Below, one piece after another: positions 53,674 to 62,268 of a DNA stretch of 64,000 bases. The position numbers and the translations under genes were made by a program. Origin of the DNA: AP-15 sp035503615 (GTDB lineage: Bacteria; Pseudomonadota; Alphaproteobacteria; ATCC43930; CGMCC-115725). Location: contig DATJTI010000089.1 of NCBI GenBank assembly GCA_035503615.1, forward strand, positions 6,005 through 70,004. The letters are read 5' to 3'. Numbering within the stretch: the stretch's first letter is position 1; the number at the start of each line of letters is the position of its first letter. The notes beneath the pieces were generated by a model. It was not told the DNA's origin and ran no database searches. It was given only the letters and a program-made list of their open reading frames with translations.

Positions 53674-54449
53674 CCGCGCGCACGATTTCGGTCGCCAGGA
53701 CCAGCCTCGATCTCGAGGAGCGCGGTGCCGGCCGGCCGTTGCTGTTTCTGCATGATGGCGAGGGCTTGGCACCCGAGCGGCCGTGGCTCGATCTCTTGGC
53801 CCGCCATTACCGGATCATCGCACCCTGGCATCCCGGCTGGGGCAATTCCCCGCTGATCGATGGCATCGGCGAGACGAGCGACCTTGCCTATCTCTACCTC
53901 GATCTCGCCGGCGAACTCGGTCTCGACGATGCGATCCTGGTCGGCGCCGGTTTTGGCGGCTGGGTCGCGGCCGAAATGATGGTGCGCTCGGCGGCGCGGT
54001 TTTCCCGCCTCGTGCTGGTCGATCCGCTTGGTGTCAAATTTGCCGGTCGCGAGGAGCGCGACATCGCCGACATGCACGCCGTGCCTTATGGCGAATATCT
54101 GAAGCTCGCCTGGGCCGATCCAAAGAAGGGCGAGACCGATTACACCCGGCTGCCGGACAACGAATTGGCGGCGATCGCCCGCGGCCGCGAAGCCTTCGCG
54201 CTCTATGGCTGGAAGCCCTACATGCACAACCCGCGGCTCAAACGCTGGCTGCACCGGATCGAATGCCCGACCTTGCTATTGTGGGGGGCGGCAGACCGGA
54301 TCGTCACGCCCGCCTATGGCGAGAACTGGCGCCAGGCACTCCCCGATGCCCGCCTCGAACTGATCGCCGATGCCGGTCATTTCCCGCATTGGGAGCAGCC
54401 CGAAACCTTTATCGAAAAACTTGTCGCCTTCGTCGCCGGCAACCGCTGA
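53670..54449 (+). CDS. Alpha/beta-hydrolase-fold protein lacking the nucleophile serine
   Basis: A 259-residue alpha/beta-hydrolase-fold protein. The oxyanion region LLFLHDGEG, acid WGAADRIVTPAYG and histidine DAGHFPHWEQPETF are all present, but the nucleophile elbow reads G92-A93-G94-F95-G96, so Gly (GGT) takes the place normally held by Ser, Asp or Cys. The protein may be a non-hydrolytic member such as a lyase or decarboxylase-like protein, or inactive. It overlaps the cupin gene by four bases and precedes the luciferase-like gene by 12 bp. Confidence 0.85.
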   Translation: MTARTISVARTSLDLEERGAGRPLLFLHDGEGLAPERPWLDLLARHYRIIAPWHPGWGNSPLIDGIGETSDLAYLYLDLAGELGLDDAILVGAGFGGWVAAEMMVRSAARFSRLVLVDPLGVKFAGREERDIADMHAVPYGEYLKLAWADPKKGETDYTRLPDNELAAIARGREAFALYGWKPYMHNPRLKRWLHRIECPTLLLWGAADRIVTPAYGENWRQALPDARLELIADAGHFPHWEQPETFIEKLVAFVAGNR

Positions 54450-54461
54450 CGGGAGAAAGTG

Positions 54462-55673
54462 ATGCGCGTCTGGTATTTTTCGGAAATGGCCTATCACCCG
54501 GCCTGGCAGGAAGGGCTGGCGCGTGGTTCGCTGCGTGTCGTCCTGCCCAACCGCAATTACGATCCGCAGATCGGCCACCAGCTAATGAACCGCTACCTCG
54601 ACGAGTTCGCGCTGTGCGACGAGGTCGGGCTCGACATCATGGTCAATGAGCACCACTCGACCGCGACCTGCTCGACCGTGTCGGTGCCAATGGCGCTGGC
54701 GATCATCGCCCGCGAGACCAGGCGCGCGCGCCTCTTGTCGCTCGGCACGCCGATTGCCAATCGTCCCGACCCGGTGCGCGTCGCCGAGGAGATGGCGTGG
54801 CTCGACGTATTGTCGGGCGGGCGGCTCGAGATGGGGCTCGTCAAGGGGGCGGCCTATGAGATTGCCCCGGCCAACAGCAATCCGGCCAACCTGATGCGCC
54901 GCTACTGGGAGGCGCACGATCTGATCCTCAAGGCATTGTCGACAACCGACGGGCCGTTCAATTGGGAAGGCGAGTTCTTCCACTACCGCAACGTCAATAT
55001 CTGGCCCCGGCCATTGCAGCAGCCGACACCACCCGTTTGGATGACCGGGGTCAGCGTCGAGACCGGCCGCATGGCGGCGGAGCGCGGCCATGTCGTCGGC
55101 ACCTTGCTGTCGGGCTATGTTGCCGGGCCGTTATTTGCCGCCTATCGCCAGCGCGCGCAGGAGCTGGGCTGGACCGCCGGTCCCGACCGCTTCGCCTATG
55201 CCGCCGTCGTCGGGGTCGGCGCGACGCGCGAGGAAGGGCGGCGCCGCGCCAATCTCGCCGCCGATTATGTGCGCACCTCGCCGGTCGTTGCCGAGCCGTT
55301 CACCAACCCGCCCGGCTACAATTCGCTCGGCGCCAATGTCGCGATGCTGAAGGCCGGTGGCAAGCGCACCGGCTTTGTCCGCGACCGCGACGGCAACCCG
55401 GTCGATCACACGACCGCAACGCTCGATCAGCTGATGGCCGGCGCCACGGTGTTTGCCGGCACGCCCGACGATGTCTACGACCAGATCAAGGCGCTGAACG
55501 ACCGGGTCGGCGGCTTTGGCCACCTGTTGTTCTTCGGCCAGGGCGGCTATCTCGACCATGCCGACACGGTGGCCAATATCACGCTGTTCGGCAAAGAGGT
55601 CATGCCGCGGCTGCGCGAGCTGAACCCGGAGCCGGCAAGGCCCGCCGCGGTCGCCGGCGTGGCTGCGCAGTAG
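54462..55673 (+). CDS. Luciferase-like (LLM class) flavin-dependent monooxygenase
   Basis: A 403-residue flavin-dependent monooxygenase of the luciferase class, similar in plan to the one at 26879-28123. It has RVWYFSEMAYHPAW, DIMVNEHHSTATCSTV near 62-77, LSLGTPIANRPDPVRVAEEMAWLDVLSGGRLEMGLVKG, HYRNVNIWPRPLQQPTPPVWMTG and a late HLLFFGQGGYLDH. ATG 54462 is chosen; a GTG immediately precedes it and GGGAG lies upstream. It sits between the hydrolase-fold gene and the esterase in the same run. Confidence 0.88.
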   Translation: MRVWYFSEMAYHPAWQEGLARGSLRVVLPNRNYDPQIGHQLMNRYLDEFALCDEVGLDIMVNEHHSTATCSTVSVPMALAIIARETRRARLLSLGTPIANRPDPVRVAEEMAWLDVLSGGRLEMGLVKGAAYEIAPANSNPANLMRRYWEAHDLILKALSTTDGPFNWEGEFFHYRNVNIWPRPLQQPTPPVWMTGVSVETGRMAAERGHVVGTLLSGYVAGPLFAAYRQRAQELGWTAGPDRFAYAAVVGVGATREEGRRRANLAADYVRTSPVVAEPFTNPPGYNSLGANVAMLKAGGKRTGFVRDRDGNPVDHTTATLDQLMAGATVFAGTPDDVYDQIKALNDRVGGFGHLLFFGQGGYLDHADTVANITLFGKEVMPRLRELNPEPARPAAVAGVAAQ

Positions 55674-55683
55674 GGAGCCGACG

Positions 55684-56640
55684 ATGCCGAGCCCGCACCC
55701 GCAGCCAAGCCTGCATCCGCAGATCGTCCAGGTGCTGGAGGCGATGGCCAAGGCCGAGCTGAAACCGATCGAAGCGCTGACCCCGGCCGAGGCGCGCGCC
55801 CAGATGGAGGCGACGGCGAGCTCGCGCAAGGCCGAGCCGCTGCCGGTCGCCCGGGTCGAGGAGCGCAGAATGCTCGGCCCGGCGGGCGATATTCGCTTGC
55901 GGCTCTATACGCCGAACGCCGCCCGACCGTTGCCGGCGATCATCTATTATCACGGCGGCGGCCACGTCATCGGCAGCCTCGACACGCATGATCTCATCGC
56001 CCGCAATCTGTGCGCTGGCGCCGGCGCACTGGTCGCCTCGGTCGATTACCGCATGGGGCCGGAGCACAAATTCCCGGCCGCGGTCGAGGATTCGTTCGCA
56101 GCGCTGAGCTGGGTGCACGCCAACGCCGCGAGCCTCGACGCCGATCCGGCCCGCCTCGGCGTGCATGGCGACAGCGCCGGCGCCAATCTCGCCGCGGTCG
56201 TGGCGCTGCTGGCGCGCGACGCGGGCGGTCCAGAACTGCGGCTGCAATCGCTGGTCTACCCGGTCGGCGACTACACCCTGGCCGGCGGCAGCTACCGCAG
56301 GTTTGCCCAGGGCTACGGCCTGTTGACGCGCGAGGCGATGGCCTGGTTCGCCCGCCACTACCTGCGCTCGCCCGCCGACGCCGAGGATTGGCGCGCCTCG
56401 CCGCTCAAGGCCGCGAGCTTTGCCGGGGTGGCGCCGGCGATCATCGTCACCGCGGAATGCGACGTGCTGCATGATGACGGCGAAGCCTACGCCGAGGCAC
56501 TGCGCCGCGCCGGAGTGCCGGTCGAGTACCGTGAATATGCCGGCATGATCCACGGTTTTCTCGGCATGGCGCCGGTCGTCGACGACGCGACCGCGGCGCA
56601 GCACCAGGTCGCCGCCGCCTTCCGCCGCGCCTTCGCCTGA
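55684..56640 (+). CDS. HSL-type alpha/beta hydrolase (carboxylesterase)
   Basis: A 318-residue esterase of the hormone-sensitive-lipase family: oxyanion HGGG in IIYYHGGGHVIG, nucleophile GDSAGANLAAVVALLAR, acid in TAECDVLHDDGE and His in YAGMIHGFLGM, so the triad is complete. The N-terminus is a helical cap. It follows the luciferase-like gene by 10 bp and ends the plus-strand run; cleavage of an ester made by the upstream monooxygenase (Baeyer-Villiger style) would be a natural step, but this is inference. Confidence 0.92.
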   Translation: MPSPHPQPSLHPQIVQVLEAMAKAELKPIEALTPAEARAQMEATASSRKAEPLPVARVEERRMLGPAGDIRLRLYTPNAARPLPAIIYYHGGGHVIGSLDTHDLIARNLCAGAGALVASVDYRMGPEHKFPAAVEDSFAALSWVHANAASLDADPARLGVHGDSAGANLAAVVALLARDAGGPELRLQSLVYPVGDYTLAGGSYRRFAQGYGLLTREAMAWFARHYLRSPADAEDWRASPLKAASFAGVAPAIIVTAECDVLHDDGEAYAEALRRAGVPVEYREYAGMIHGFLGMAPVVDDATAAQHQVAAAFRRAFA

Positions 56641-56661
56641 GCCCCGCACGACACGGCCTCA

Positions 56662-57405
56662 TCATAAGAGGCTCCCGCCATCGACCGGGATGACGGTGCC
56701 GTTGACAAAGGTCATCGTCGTCGCGAGGCCGAGGATCACGGCTGCGACCTCTTCGGGCTCGGCGATGCGCCTCAGCGGGTTGTTGGCGATGCGCTGCGCC
56801 CGTTGCGCCGGTGTCCACATCTCGGTCATCGGCGTCTCCATCAGGCTCGGCGCCACGGCGACGACGCGGATCGCCGGCGCCAATGCCCGCGCCAGCGACA
56901 TCGTCATCGCATGCAGCCCGGCCTTGGCCGCGGCATAGGCGATGTTGCTGCCGCCGCCGCGCAGCCCGGACACCGAGCCGACATTGACGACGAGCCCCTG
57001 CCCGCTCGCCGCGAGCAGCGGCTGGCAGGCGCGCACCATCGCAAACGGGCCGCGCAGATTGACCGCCAGGACGAAGTCGAAGAAGTCGTCGTCGAGCGCG
57101 CGCAGATCGGCATGCGGGATGACCCGCGTGCTGCCGGCATTATTGACGAGGATGTCGAGCCGGCTCTCGGTCGCGCCGATCGATGCGGCCAGATGTTCGA
57201 TCGCCGCCGTGTCCTGGGCCGGTGTGTGGCTCGCGCGGTGTCCGGTGCCCGGCAGGCTCGCGACCAGCTCGTCGGCAGTCGCGGCATCGCTGCCAAAGGT
57301 CACGACGACCCGCGCCCCGGCTTCGGCACAGAGCCGCGCGGTCGCCGCACCCAAACCCTTGCTGCCGCCGGTGACCAGCGCCACGCGGCCGTCGAGCATG
57401 CCCAC
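56662..57405 (-). CDS. Short-chain dehydrogenase/reductase
   Basis: A 247-residue classical SDR: cofactor loop TGGSKGLGAAT, NNAG in LDILVNNAGSTR, catalytic Ser in NVGSVSGL and Y-x-x-x-K as AYAAAKAGLHAM, ending with FVNGTVIPVDGGSLL. An Arg/Lys after the first strand is not obvious; FGSDAATADEL leaves NAD or NADP preference open. It is convergent with the esterase (21 bp between stops) and downstream of the MetX-like gene. Confidence 0.9.
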   Translation of the reverse strand: MGMLDGRVALVTGGSKGLGAATARLCAEAGARVVVTFGSDAATADELVASLPGTGHRASHTPAQDTAAIEHLAASIGATESRLDILVNNAGSTRVIPHADLRALDDDFFDFVLAVNLRGPFAMVRACQPLLAASGQGLVVNVGSVSGLRGGGSNIAYAAAKAGLHAMTMSLARALAPAIRVVAVAPSLMETPMTEMWTPAQRAQRIANNPLRRIAEPEEVAAVILGLATTMTFVNGTVIPVDGGSLL

Positions 57406-57432
57406 GGACGATCGGCCTCTGCTCGCGCGCGG

Positions 57433-58503
57433 CTATTGCGCGGCCGCCGCCACCGGAGCATCGAGCGTCTTCATGAACTCGATCAGATAGGGCTTCCACA
57501 GCCTCGCATAGAAATGGCTGAAATGGCCGTGGGTATCCGGCCCAGCCGGGATCAGCACATAGCGGCCGTGCCTGACCCGCCGCATTGCGCGCTCGACGGT
57601 GCCGAGTTCGGGCGGGTTGGCGTGATCCTCGGCATCGTTGATCAGCATCACCTTGGCCCGGATCTTGTCGAGATCGGGTTCGGGGTCGTAATCCTGGATC
57701 GCCTCGATCGCCCAGAGCTGGTTGTTGGCGTCGCCTTTGGCCGCCTCGGCAAGACGGCGTTCGTAGAGCGCGTTGGCGGCGGCGAGCGTTGGCGCCATCT
57801 CCTGGATCCGGGTTGGGCTTTCGACCCCGTAATTCCCGGCGGCCGCATAGATGTAGTGGCGCGGATTGGTTTCGTAAAAGCCGTTGTTCCAGTCCGGGTC
57901 GTGGCGGATCGCCTCGGCCTGGGCGCGGCGGCCGAGCCAGTTGCGGCCGCTGATCTGGACCGGCTGGCACGAGATCGGGATCACGCCATCCATCAGGTCG
58001 GGATACATCTCGGCCCACATCCAGGCATGCATGCCGCCCATCGAGCTGCCGATCACGAGACGCAGGTGACCGACACCGAGACCTTCGGTGACCAGCCGAT
58101 GGCCGCTCGCGACCATGTCGTGATAGCGGTAATGCGGGAAGTTCCCGCGCAGCCCATCGGAGGGCTTGCTCGATCCGCCGCGCCCGATCGCGTCGGGCAT
58201 GATCAGGAAATAGTCGCGCGCGTCGAGCGGCTGGCCCGGCAGAAACAGCTCGTCGGCGAGTTCCGGGCGCAGCCAGTTGGCGCCGGTGCCGGTATTACCC
58301 TGCAGCAACAGAACGCCATTGGCGATCCTGCCCGCGGCATCGCGCCTGGGCGTGCCGAGCGTGCGGTAATGGAGCCGCAGCTCGGGCAGGGTCTCACCGC
58401 TGCTGAACCTGTAGTCGCCGATGATGAAATCATCTTCACGATAATTCGGCCATTTGGCGGCGGCGACGGGTGCAGCGCTTGTTGACGGGGCGTCAGCAGG
58501 CAT
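57433..58503 (-). CDS. MetX-like alpha/beta hydrolase (homoserine O-acetyltransferase family)
   Basis: A 356-residue protein of the homoserine acetyltransferase-like branch of alpha/beta hydrolases. It has LRLHYRTLGTPRRDAAGR, LLLQGNTGTGANWL, PDAIGRGGSSKPSDGL, elbow VIGSSMGGMHAW, acid LINDAEDHANPPE and His in GPDTHGHFSHFYARLW. The standard MetX motif LNGDNHA is not apparent, and the gene is in a catabolic setting, so an esterase or thioesterase role is more likely than methionine synthesis. It is 28 bp upstream of the SDR gene. Confidence 0.82.
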   Translation of the reverse strand: MPADAPSTSAAPVAAAKWPNYREDDFIIGDYRFSSGETLPELRLHYRTLGTPRRDAAGRIANGVLLLQGNTGTGANWLRPELADELFLPGQPLDARDYFLIMPDAIGRGGSSKPSDGLRGNFPHYRYHDMVASGHRLVTEGLGVGHLRLVIGSSMGGMHAWMWAEMYPDLMDGVIPISCQPVQISGRNWLGRRAQAEAIRHDPDWNNGFYETNPRHYIYAAAGNYGVESPTRIQEMAPTLAAANALYERRLAEAAKGDANNQLWAIEAIQDYDPEPDLDKIRAKVMLINDAEDHANPPELGTVERAMRRVRHGRYVLIPAGPDTHGHFSHFYARLWKPYLIEFMKTLDAPVAAAAQ

Positions 58504-58592
58504 TGGGCATTCCTCCGATCGGCTTTGGCCGGTGATAAGCGGCGGGGGCCGATGATAGGGGCTCGCGGGACCGGGCGGAAGCGCGCGATCGG

Positions 58593-59831
58593 CTATCCGG
58601 CGAAGGCGGCGATCCCGGTCTGGGCACGGCCGAGGATCAGCGCGTGAATATCGTGCGTCCCCTCATAGGTATTGACCGCTTCGAGGTTCAGCACGTGCCG
58701 GATCACGTGGTATTCGTCCGAGATGCCGTTGCCGCCATGCATGTCGCGGGCGGTACGGGCGATGTCGAGCGCCTTGCCGGCGTTGTTGCGCTTCAGCAGC
58801 GAGGCCATCTCGGGGGCCGCGCGGCCCTGGTCCTTGAGCCGGCCAAGACGCAGGCAGGCATTGAGGCCGAGCGTGATCTCGGTCTGCATATCGACGAGCT
58901 TTTTCTGGATCAGCTGATTGGCGGCGAGCGGCCGGCCGAACTGGCGGCGCTCGAGGGTATAATTGCGCGCCGCGTGCCAGCAGAACTCGGCCGCCCCCAT
59001 GCTGCCCCAGGCGATCCCGTAGCGGGCGTTGTTCAGGCAGGAGAATGGCCCGCGCAGCCCGGTGACGCCGGGCAGCAGGTTCTCCGCCGGCACGAACACA
59101 TCGGCCATCACGATCTCGCCGGTCGCCGAGGTGCGCAGGCTGAACTTGCCCTCGATCTTTGGCGCGCTCAGCCCGGCCATGCCCTTTTCGAGCAGGAAGC
59201 CGCGGATCACGCCGTCCTCGGTCTTGGCCCAAACCAGAAACACATCGGCGATCGGCGCGTTCGAGATCCAGATCTTGGCGCCGTTCAGCCGGTAGCCGCC
59301 CGGGGCCGCAATTGCCCGCGTGCTCATTCCGCCCGGGTCGGAGCCGTGATCGGGCTCGGTCAGGCCGAAGCAGCCGACCCATTCGCCGGTAGCCAGAAGC
59401 GGCAGATATCGGCGCCGCTGCGCCTCACTGCCGAAGGCGTGGATCGGATACATGACGAGGCTCGACTGCACGCTCATCGCCGAGCGGTAACCGCTGTCGA
59501 CGCGCTCGACCTCGCGGGCGATCAGACCGTAGCAGACATAGTTGACCCCGGCGCAGCCATAGCCCGAGATCGTCGAGCCGAGCAGGCCGAGGGCCCCCAT
59601 TTCGGTCATGATTGCGCGGTCGAAATGCTCGTGGCGATGCGCCTCGCGCACCCGCGGGAAGAGCTTTTCCTGGCAATAAGCGCGGGCGGTGTCGCGCACC
59701 AGACGCTCTTCCTCGGTCAACTCCTCTTCGAGCAGCAGCGGATCGGCCCACACGAACGGCATCTCGGGGCCGTCATGGGGAGCGGCATCCTCGGCGGGCA
59801 GAATCGGTGAACGATCGGGATCGGCAGACAT
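58593..59831 (-). CDS. gcdH: Glutaryl-CoA dehydrogenase-like acyl-CoA dehydrogenase
   Basis: A 412-residue acyl-CoA dehydrogenase closest in motif to glutaryl-CoA dehydrogenase, which oxidises and decarboxylates glutaryl-CoA to crotonyl-CoA. Features are CFGLTEPDHGSDPGGM, LNGAKIWISNAPIADVFLVWAK, ERRQFGRPLAANQLIQKKL, MHGGNGISDEYHVIRH and the catalytic Glu in NTYEGTHDIHALILGRAQTG. Glutarate arises from lysine, tryptophan or benzoate-type catabolism. It is separated by 89 bp from the MetX-like gene downstream. Confidence 0.9.
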   Translation of the reverse strand: MSADPDRSPILPAEDAAPHDGPEMPFVWADPLLLEEELTEEERLVRDTARAYCQEKLFPRVREAHRHEHFDRAIMTEMGALGLLGSTISGYGCAGVNYVCYGLIAREVERVDSGYRSAMSVQSSLVMYPIHAFGSEAQRRRYLPLLATGEWVGCFGLTEPDHGSDPGGMSTRAIAAPGGYRLNGAKIWISNAPIADVFLVWAKTEDGVIRGFLLEKGMAGLSAPKIEGKFSLRTSATGEIVMADVFVPAENLLPGVTGLRGPFSCLNNARYGIAWGSMGAAEFCWHAARNYTLERRQFGRPLAANQLIQKKLVDMQTEITLGLNACLRLGRLKDQGRAAPEMASLLKRNNAGKALDIARTARDMHGGNGISDEYHVIRHVLNLEAVNTYEGTHDIHALILGRAQTGIAAFAG

Positions 59832-60032
59832 CGGGGCCTCGGAGTCCGGCGGAACGCGGCTCTTATACCGCGGCGTCGCGCCGGAACGTCAGGATTCCGT
59901 CAATTCCGCGCTCCCCGCCAATTCCGGGCTCACCGCCTTGCTCACCCCGGCCCGGACCAGGCACGGCCGCATCGGAAGCGATTTCCGCCGGCGGCCCGTA
60001 TACCCCGCAAGGTATACCCCGCAAGGCGTGCG
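59832..60032. repeat. Gap with a 14-bp tandem duplication
   Basis: The space between gcdH and the mucR stop contains GTATACCCCGCAAG at 59998-60011 and again at 60012-60025, back to back. An AATTCCG-centred segment is also echoed twice around 59895-59925. No coding frame is convincing here. Confidence 0.7.
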
Positions 60033-60482
60033 CTATTTCTTGGGAGCGGCGGCGGCCGATTGGCGGGAGGCGCCGCGCCCCAGCCCGATCCTCTTGGCAA
60101 AGGCGGAGCGCTGCTCGGCATAATTGGGGGCGACCATCGGATAATCCGGCGCCAAGCCCCACCGCGCCCGGTATTCATCCGGGGTCAGATTGTAGGTCGA
60201 GCGCAGATGCCGTTTCAGCATCTTGAGCTTTTTACCGTCTTCGAGGCAGATCAGATAATCGGGCGTCACCGATTTGCGGATCGGCACCGCCGGCCTGACC
60301 GGCTCCGGCGGCGGCTCCGCCACCTGCCCTTCGAGACCTTTGAGAGAACCATAGACCGCGTTGATGACCTCGGCCAGCTGAGTGGTCGGCAGCGTGTTGT
60401 TGCTGACATAGGCGGCCACCACATCCGCGGTCATCCGCAGCAACTCTTCCTCTGCCAATTTGGGCGCCGCTGTTTCCGCCAT
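60033..60482 (-). CDS. mucR: MucR/Ros-family zinc-finger transcriptional regulator
   Basis: A 149-residue MucR/Ros protein, a global regulator of exopolysaccharide, motility and cell-cycle genes in alphaproteobacteria. It starts MAETAAPKLAEEELLRMTADVVAAYVSNN (first 20 typical: EELLRMTADVVAAYVSNN) and carries the zinc-finger region CLEDGKKLKMLKRHLRST followed by YNLTPDEYRARWGLAPDYP. One zinc Cys of the usual C-x2-C pair is replaced (CLEDG), which is common in Rhodospirillales members. A good sigma-70 promoter lies 42 bp before the ATG. Confidence 0.92.
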   Translation of the reverse strand: MAETAAPKLAEEELLRMTADVVAAYVSNNTLPTTQLAEVINAVYGSLKGLEGQVAEPPPEPVRPAVPIRKSVTPDYLICLEDGKKLKMLKRHLRSTYNLTPDEYRARWGLAPDYPMVAPNYAEQRSAFAKRIGLGRGASRQSAAAAPKK

Positions 60483-60523
60483 TTCTCGCCTCGACGAATG
60501 CTGGAATGTGCCGATCTATCGCC

Positions 60524-60552
60524 ATAATCGCTGCACGAATTTCTTGTGTCAA
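60524..60552 (-). promoter_or_regulatory. Sigma-70 promoter of mucR
   Basis: TTGACA (60552-60547), a 17-base spacer and GATTAT (60529-60524) give a perfect -35 and a 4/6 -10 at ideal spacing, about 42 bases from the mucR ATG. Confidence 0.8.
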
Positions 60553-60954
60553 CGGAAACTTATGAGAGAGGAGAGTAATCGTCATTAGGGCCTCCCCCAC
60601 GACGATTACCGGCGATCGTGACCAGCTGCGAGGTGCCGGGGTTTTGTACCCGCAGACCGCAGCTGTACCAAGTCCTGGTCGAGTGGTCGCGAGAAGCCGC
60701 GCATCGCCGGCTTTCCATGCCTTTCCATGCCTTTCCATGCCTTTCCATGCCTTTCCCTGCCTTTCCAAGGCATGTGGCTCGAACCCCGCTTATGGTGGGC
60801 GGTTGGAATGTCCGAGCGAGATATGGTAGGGTCGCTCTCTTTGGATGGCTGCGGATCGGTGCCCTCGCGCCGAACCCCGCGACTTTTTCCGCATCCGGTC
60901 TCGGCGACGGCCCGCCAACGGCGCCGCCACGGCCCTTGAACGAGTGGTCGCTCG
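60553..60954. other. Repeat-bearing gap between mucR and glyA
   Basis: About 400 bp without a credible gene. It holds the inverted repeat GTAATCGTC (60575-60583) / GACGATTAC (60601-60609), 23 bp upstream of the mucR -35 element, and six tandem copies of a 10-bp unit at 60711-60770. The remainder is high-GC and shows no riboswitch I recognise before glyA. Confidence 0.7.
60711..60770. repeat. 10-bp tandem repeat (six copies)
   Basis: The unit CTTTCCATGC is repeated four times exactly, then CTTTCCCTGC and CTTTCCAAGG. It lies in the mucR-glyA gap, about 185 bp before the glyA start. Such arrays change length by slippage. Confidence 0.95.
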
Positions 60955-62268
60955 ATGGTCTCAGCCTTGCTTTCGGCCGACGCCGCAGTAATCGAGGGCA
61001 CGTCCGCCCAGCTTCTGGCCACGGCCGATCCGGAGGTGGCGGCGGCGATCGACGGCGAATTGCGCCGCCAGTGCTCGCAGATCGAGCTGATCGCCAGCGA
61101 GAACATCGTCTCCCGCGCCGTGCTCGAAGCGCAGGGCTCGGTGCTGACCAACAAATATGCCGAGGGCTATCCGGGGCGGCGTTATTACGGCGGCTGCGAA
61201 TTTGTCGATGTCGCCGAAAGGCTGGCGATCGAGCGCGCGAAACGGCTCTTCGGCTGTGCTTTCGCCAATGTCCAGCCGCACTCAGGCGCACAGGCGAACC
61301 AGGCGGCGATGCTGGCGCTGCTCTCGCCGGGCGACGCGATCCTCGGCATGTCGCTCGCCGCCGGCGGCCACCTGACGCATGGCGCGCGGCCGAACCTATC
61401 CGGCAAATGGTTCACCGCCTTCGGCTATGGCGTGCGCCGCGAGGATGCGCAGATCGATTTCGCCGAGGTCGAAGAACTGGCCCGGGCGCACCGCCCGCGG
61501 TTGATCATCGCCGGCGGCAGCGCCTATCCGCGGATCATCGATTTCGCCCGCTTCCGCGCGATCGCCGACGCGGTCGGCGCCTACCTCCTGGTGGACATGG
61601 CGCATTTTGCCGGGCTCGTCGCCGGCGGGGTACATCCAAGCCCGCTACCCCATGCGCACATCGTCACCACGACGACGCACAAGACGCTGCGCGGGCCGCG
61701 TGGCGGACTGATCCTGAGCACGGACGAGGCGATCGGCCGGCGGATCGATGCCGCTGTCTTCCCCGGCTTGCAAGGCGGTCCGCTGATGCATGTGATCGCC
61801 GCCAAGGCGGTGGCACTTGGCGAGGCGTTGCAACCATCCTTTTCCGCTTATGCCGCAGCGGTGGTCGAAAACGCCAGGGTGCTGGCCGAAGTGCTGGCGC
61901 AGGCCGGGCTCCTGATCGTCTCGGGCGGCACCGACACGCACCTCTTGCTGGTCGATCTGCGCCCGCTCGGGCTGACCGGACGCGACGCCGAGCTGCACCT
62001 CGAACGCGCCGGCATCACCTGCAACAAGAACGGCATCCCGTTCGACCCGGAGCGGCCGACCGTCACCTCGGGCATCCGCCTCGGCTCGCCCGCGGCAACC
62101 AGCCGTGGTTTCGGCCCCGCCGAGTTCCGGGTCGTCGGAAGGCTGATCGTCGATGTCCTGGAGGCGGCGGCGCATGGCGGCGACCCTGCCGGCGTCGAGG
62201 CGCGGGTGCGCGCCGAGGTCGGCGAGCTCTGCGCCCGCTTCCCGATCTATCAATGGGCGGGCCGATGA
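60955..62268 (+). CDS. glyA: Serine hydroxymethyltransferase
   Basis: GlyA interconverts serine and glycine with tetrahydrofolate. The 437-residue protein has QIELIASENIVSRAVLEAQGS, NKYAEGYPGRRYYGG, NVQPHSGAQANQAA and the PLP lysine K243 in TTTTHKTLRGPRGG, with the family C-terminus. It begins at an ATG with a slightly long N-terminus; an internal start is not needed. A 12-bp unit (CCGATGAGCGGA/C) is duplicated across its stop codon at 62262-62285. It leads the glyA-nrdR-ribD series. Confidence 0.95.
   Translation: MVSALLSADAAVIEGTSAQLLATADPEVAAAIDGELRRQCSQIELIASENIVSRAVLEAQGSVLTNKYAEGYPGRRYYGGCEFVDVAERLAIERAKRLFGCAFANVQPHSGAQANQAAMLALLSPGDAILGMSLAAGGHLTHGARPNLSGKWFTAFGYGVRREDAQIDFAEVEELARAHRPRLIIAGGSAYPRIIDFARFRAIADAVGAYLLVDMAHFAGLVAGGVHPSPLPHAHIVTTTTHKTLRGPRGGLILSTDEAIGRRIDAAVFPGLQGGPLMHVIAAKAVALGEALQPSFSAYAAAVVENARVLAEVLAQAGLLIVSGGTDTHLLLVDLRPLGLTGRDAELHLERAGITCNKNGIPFDPERPTVTSGIRLGSPAATSRGFGPAEFRVVGRLIVDVLEAAAHGGDPAGVEARVRAEVGELCARFPIYQWAGR

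Noticed and set aside
60555..60954. Glycine or folate riboswitch before glyA
   Set aside because: No paired glycine-aptamer core or other known consensus could be found by eye in this gap.
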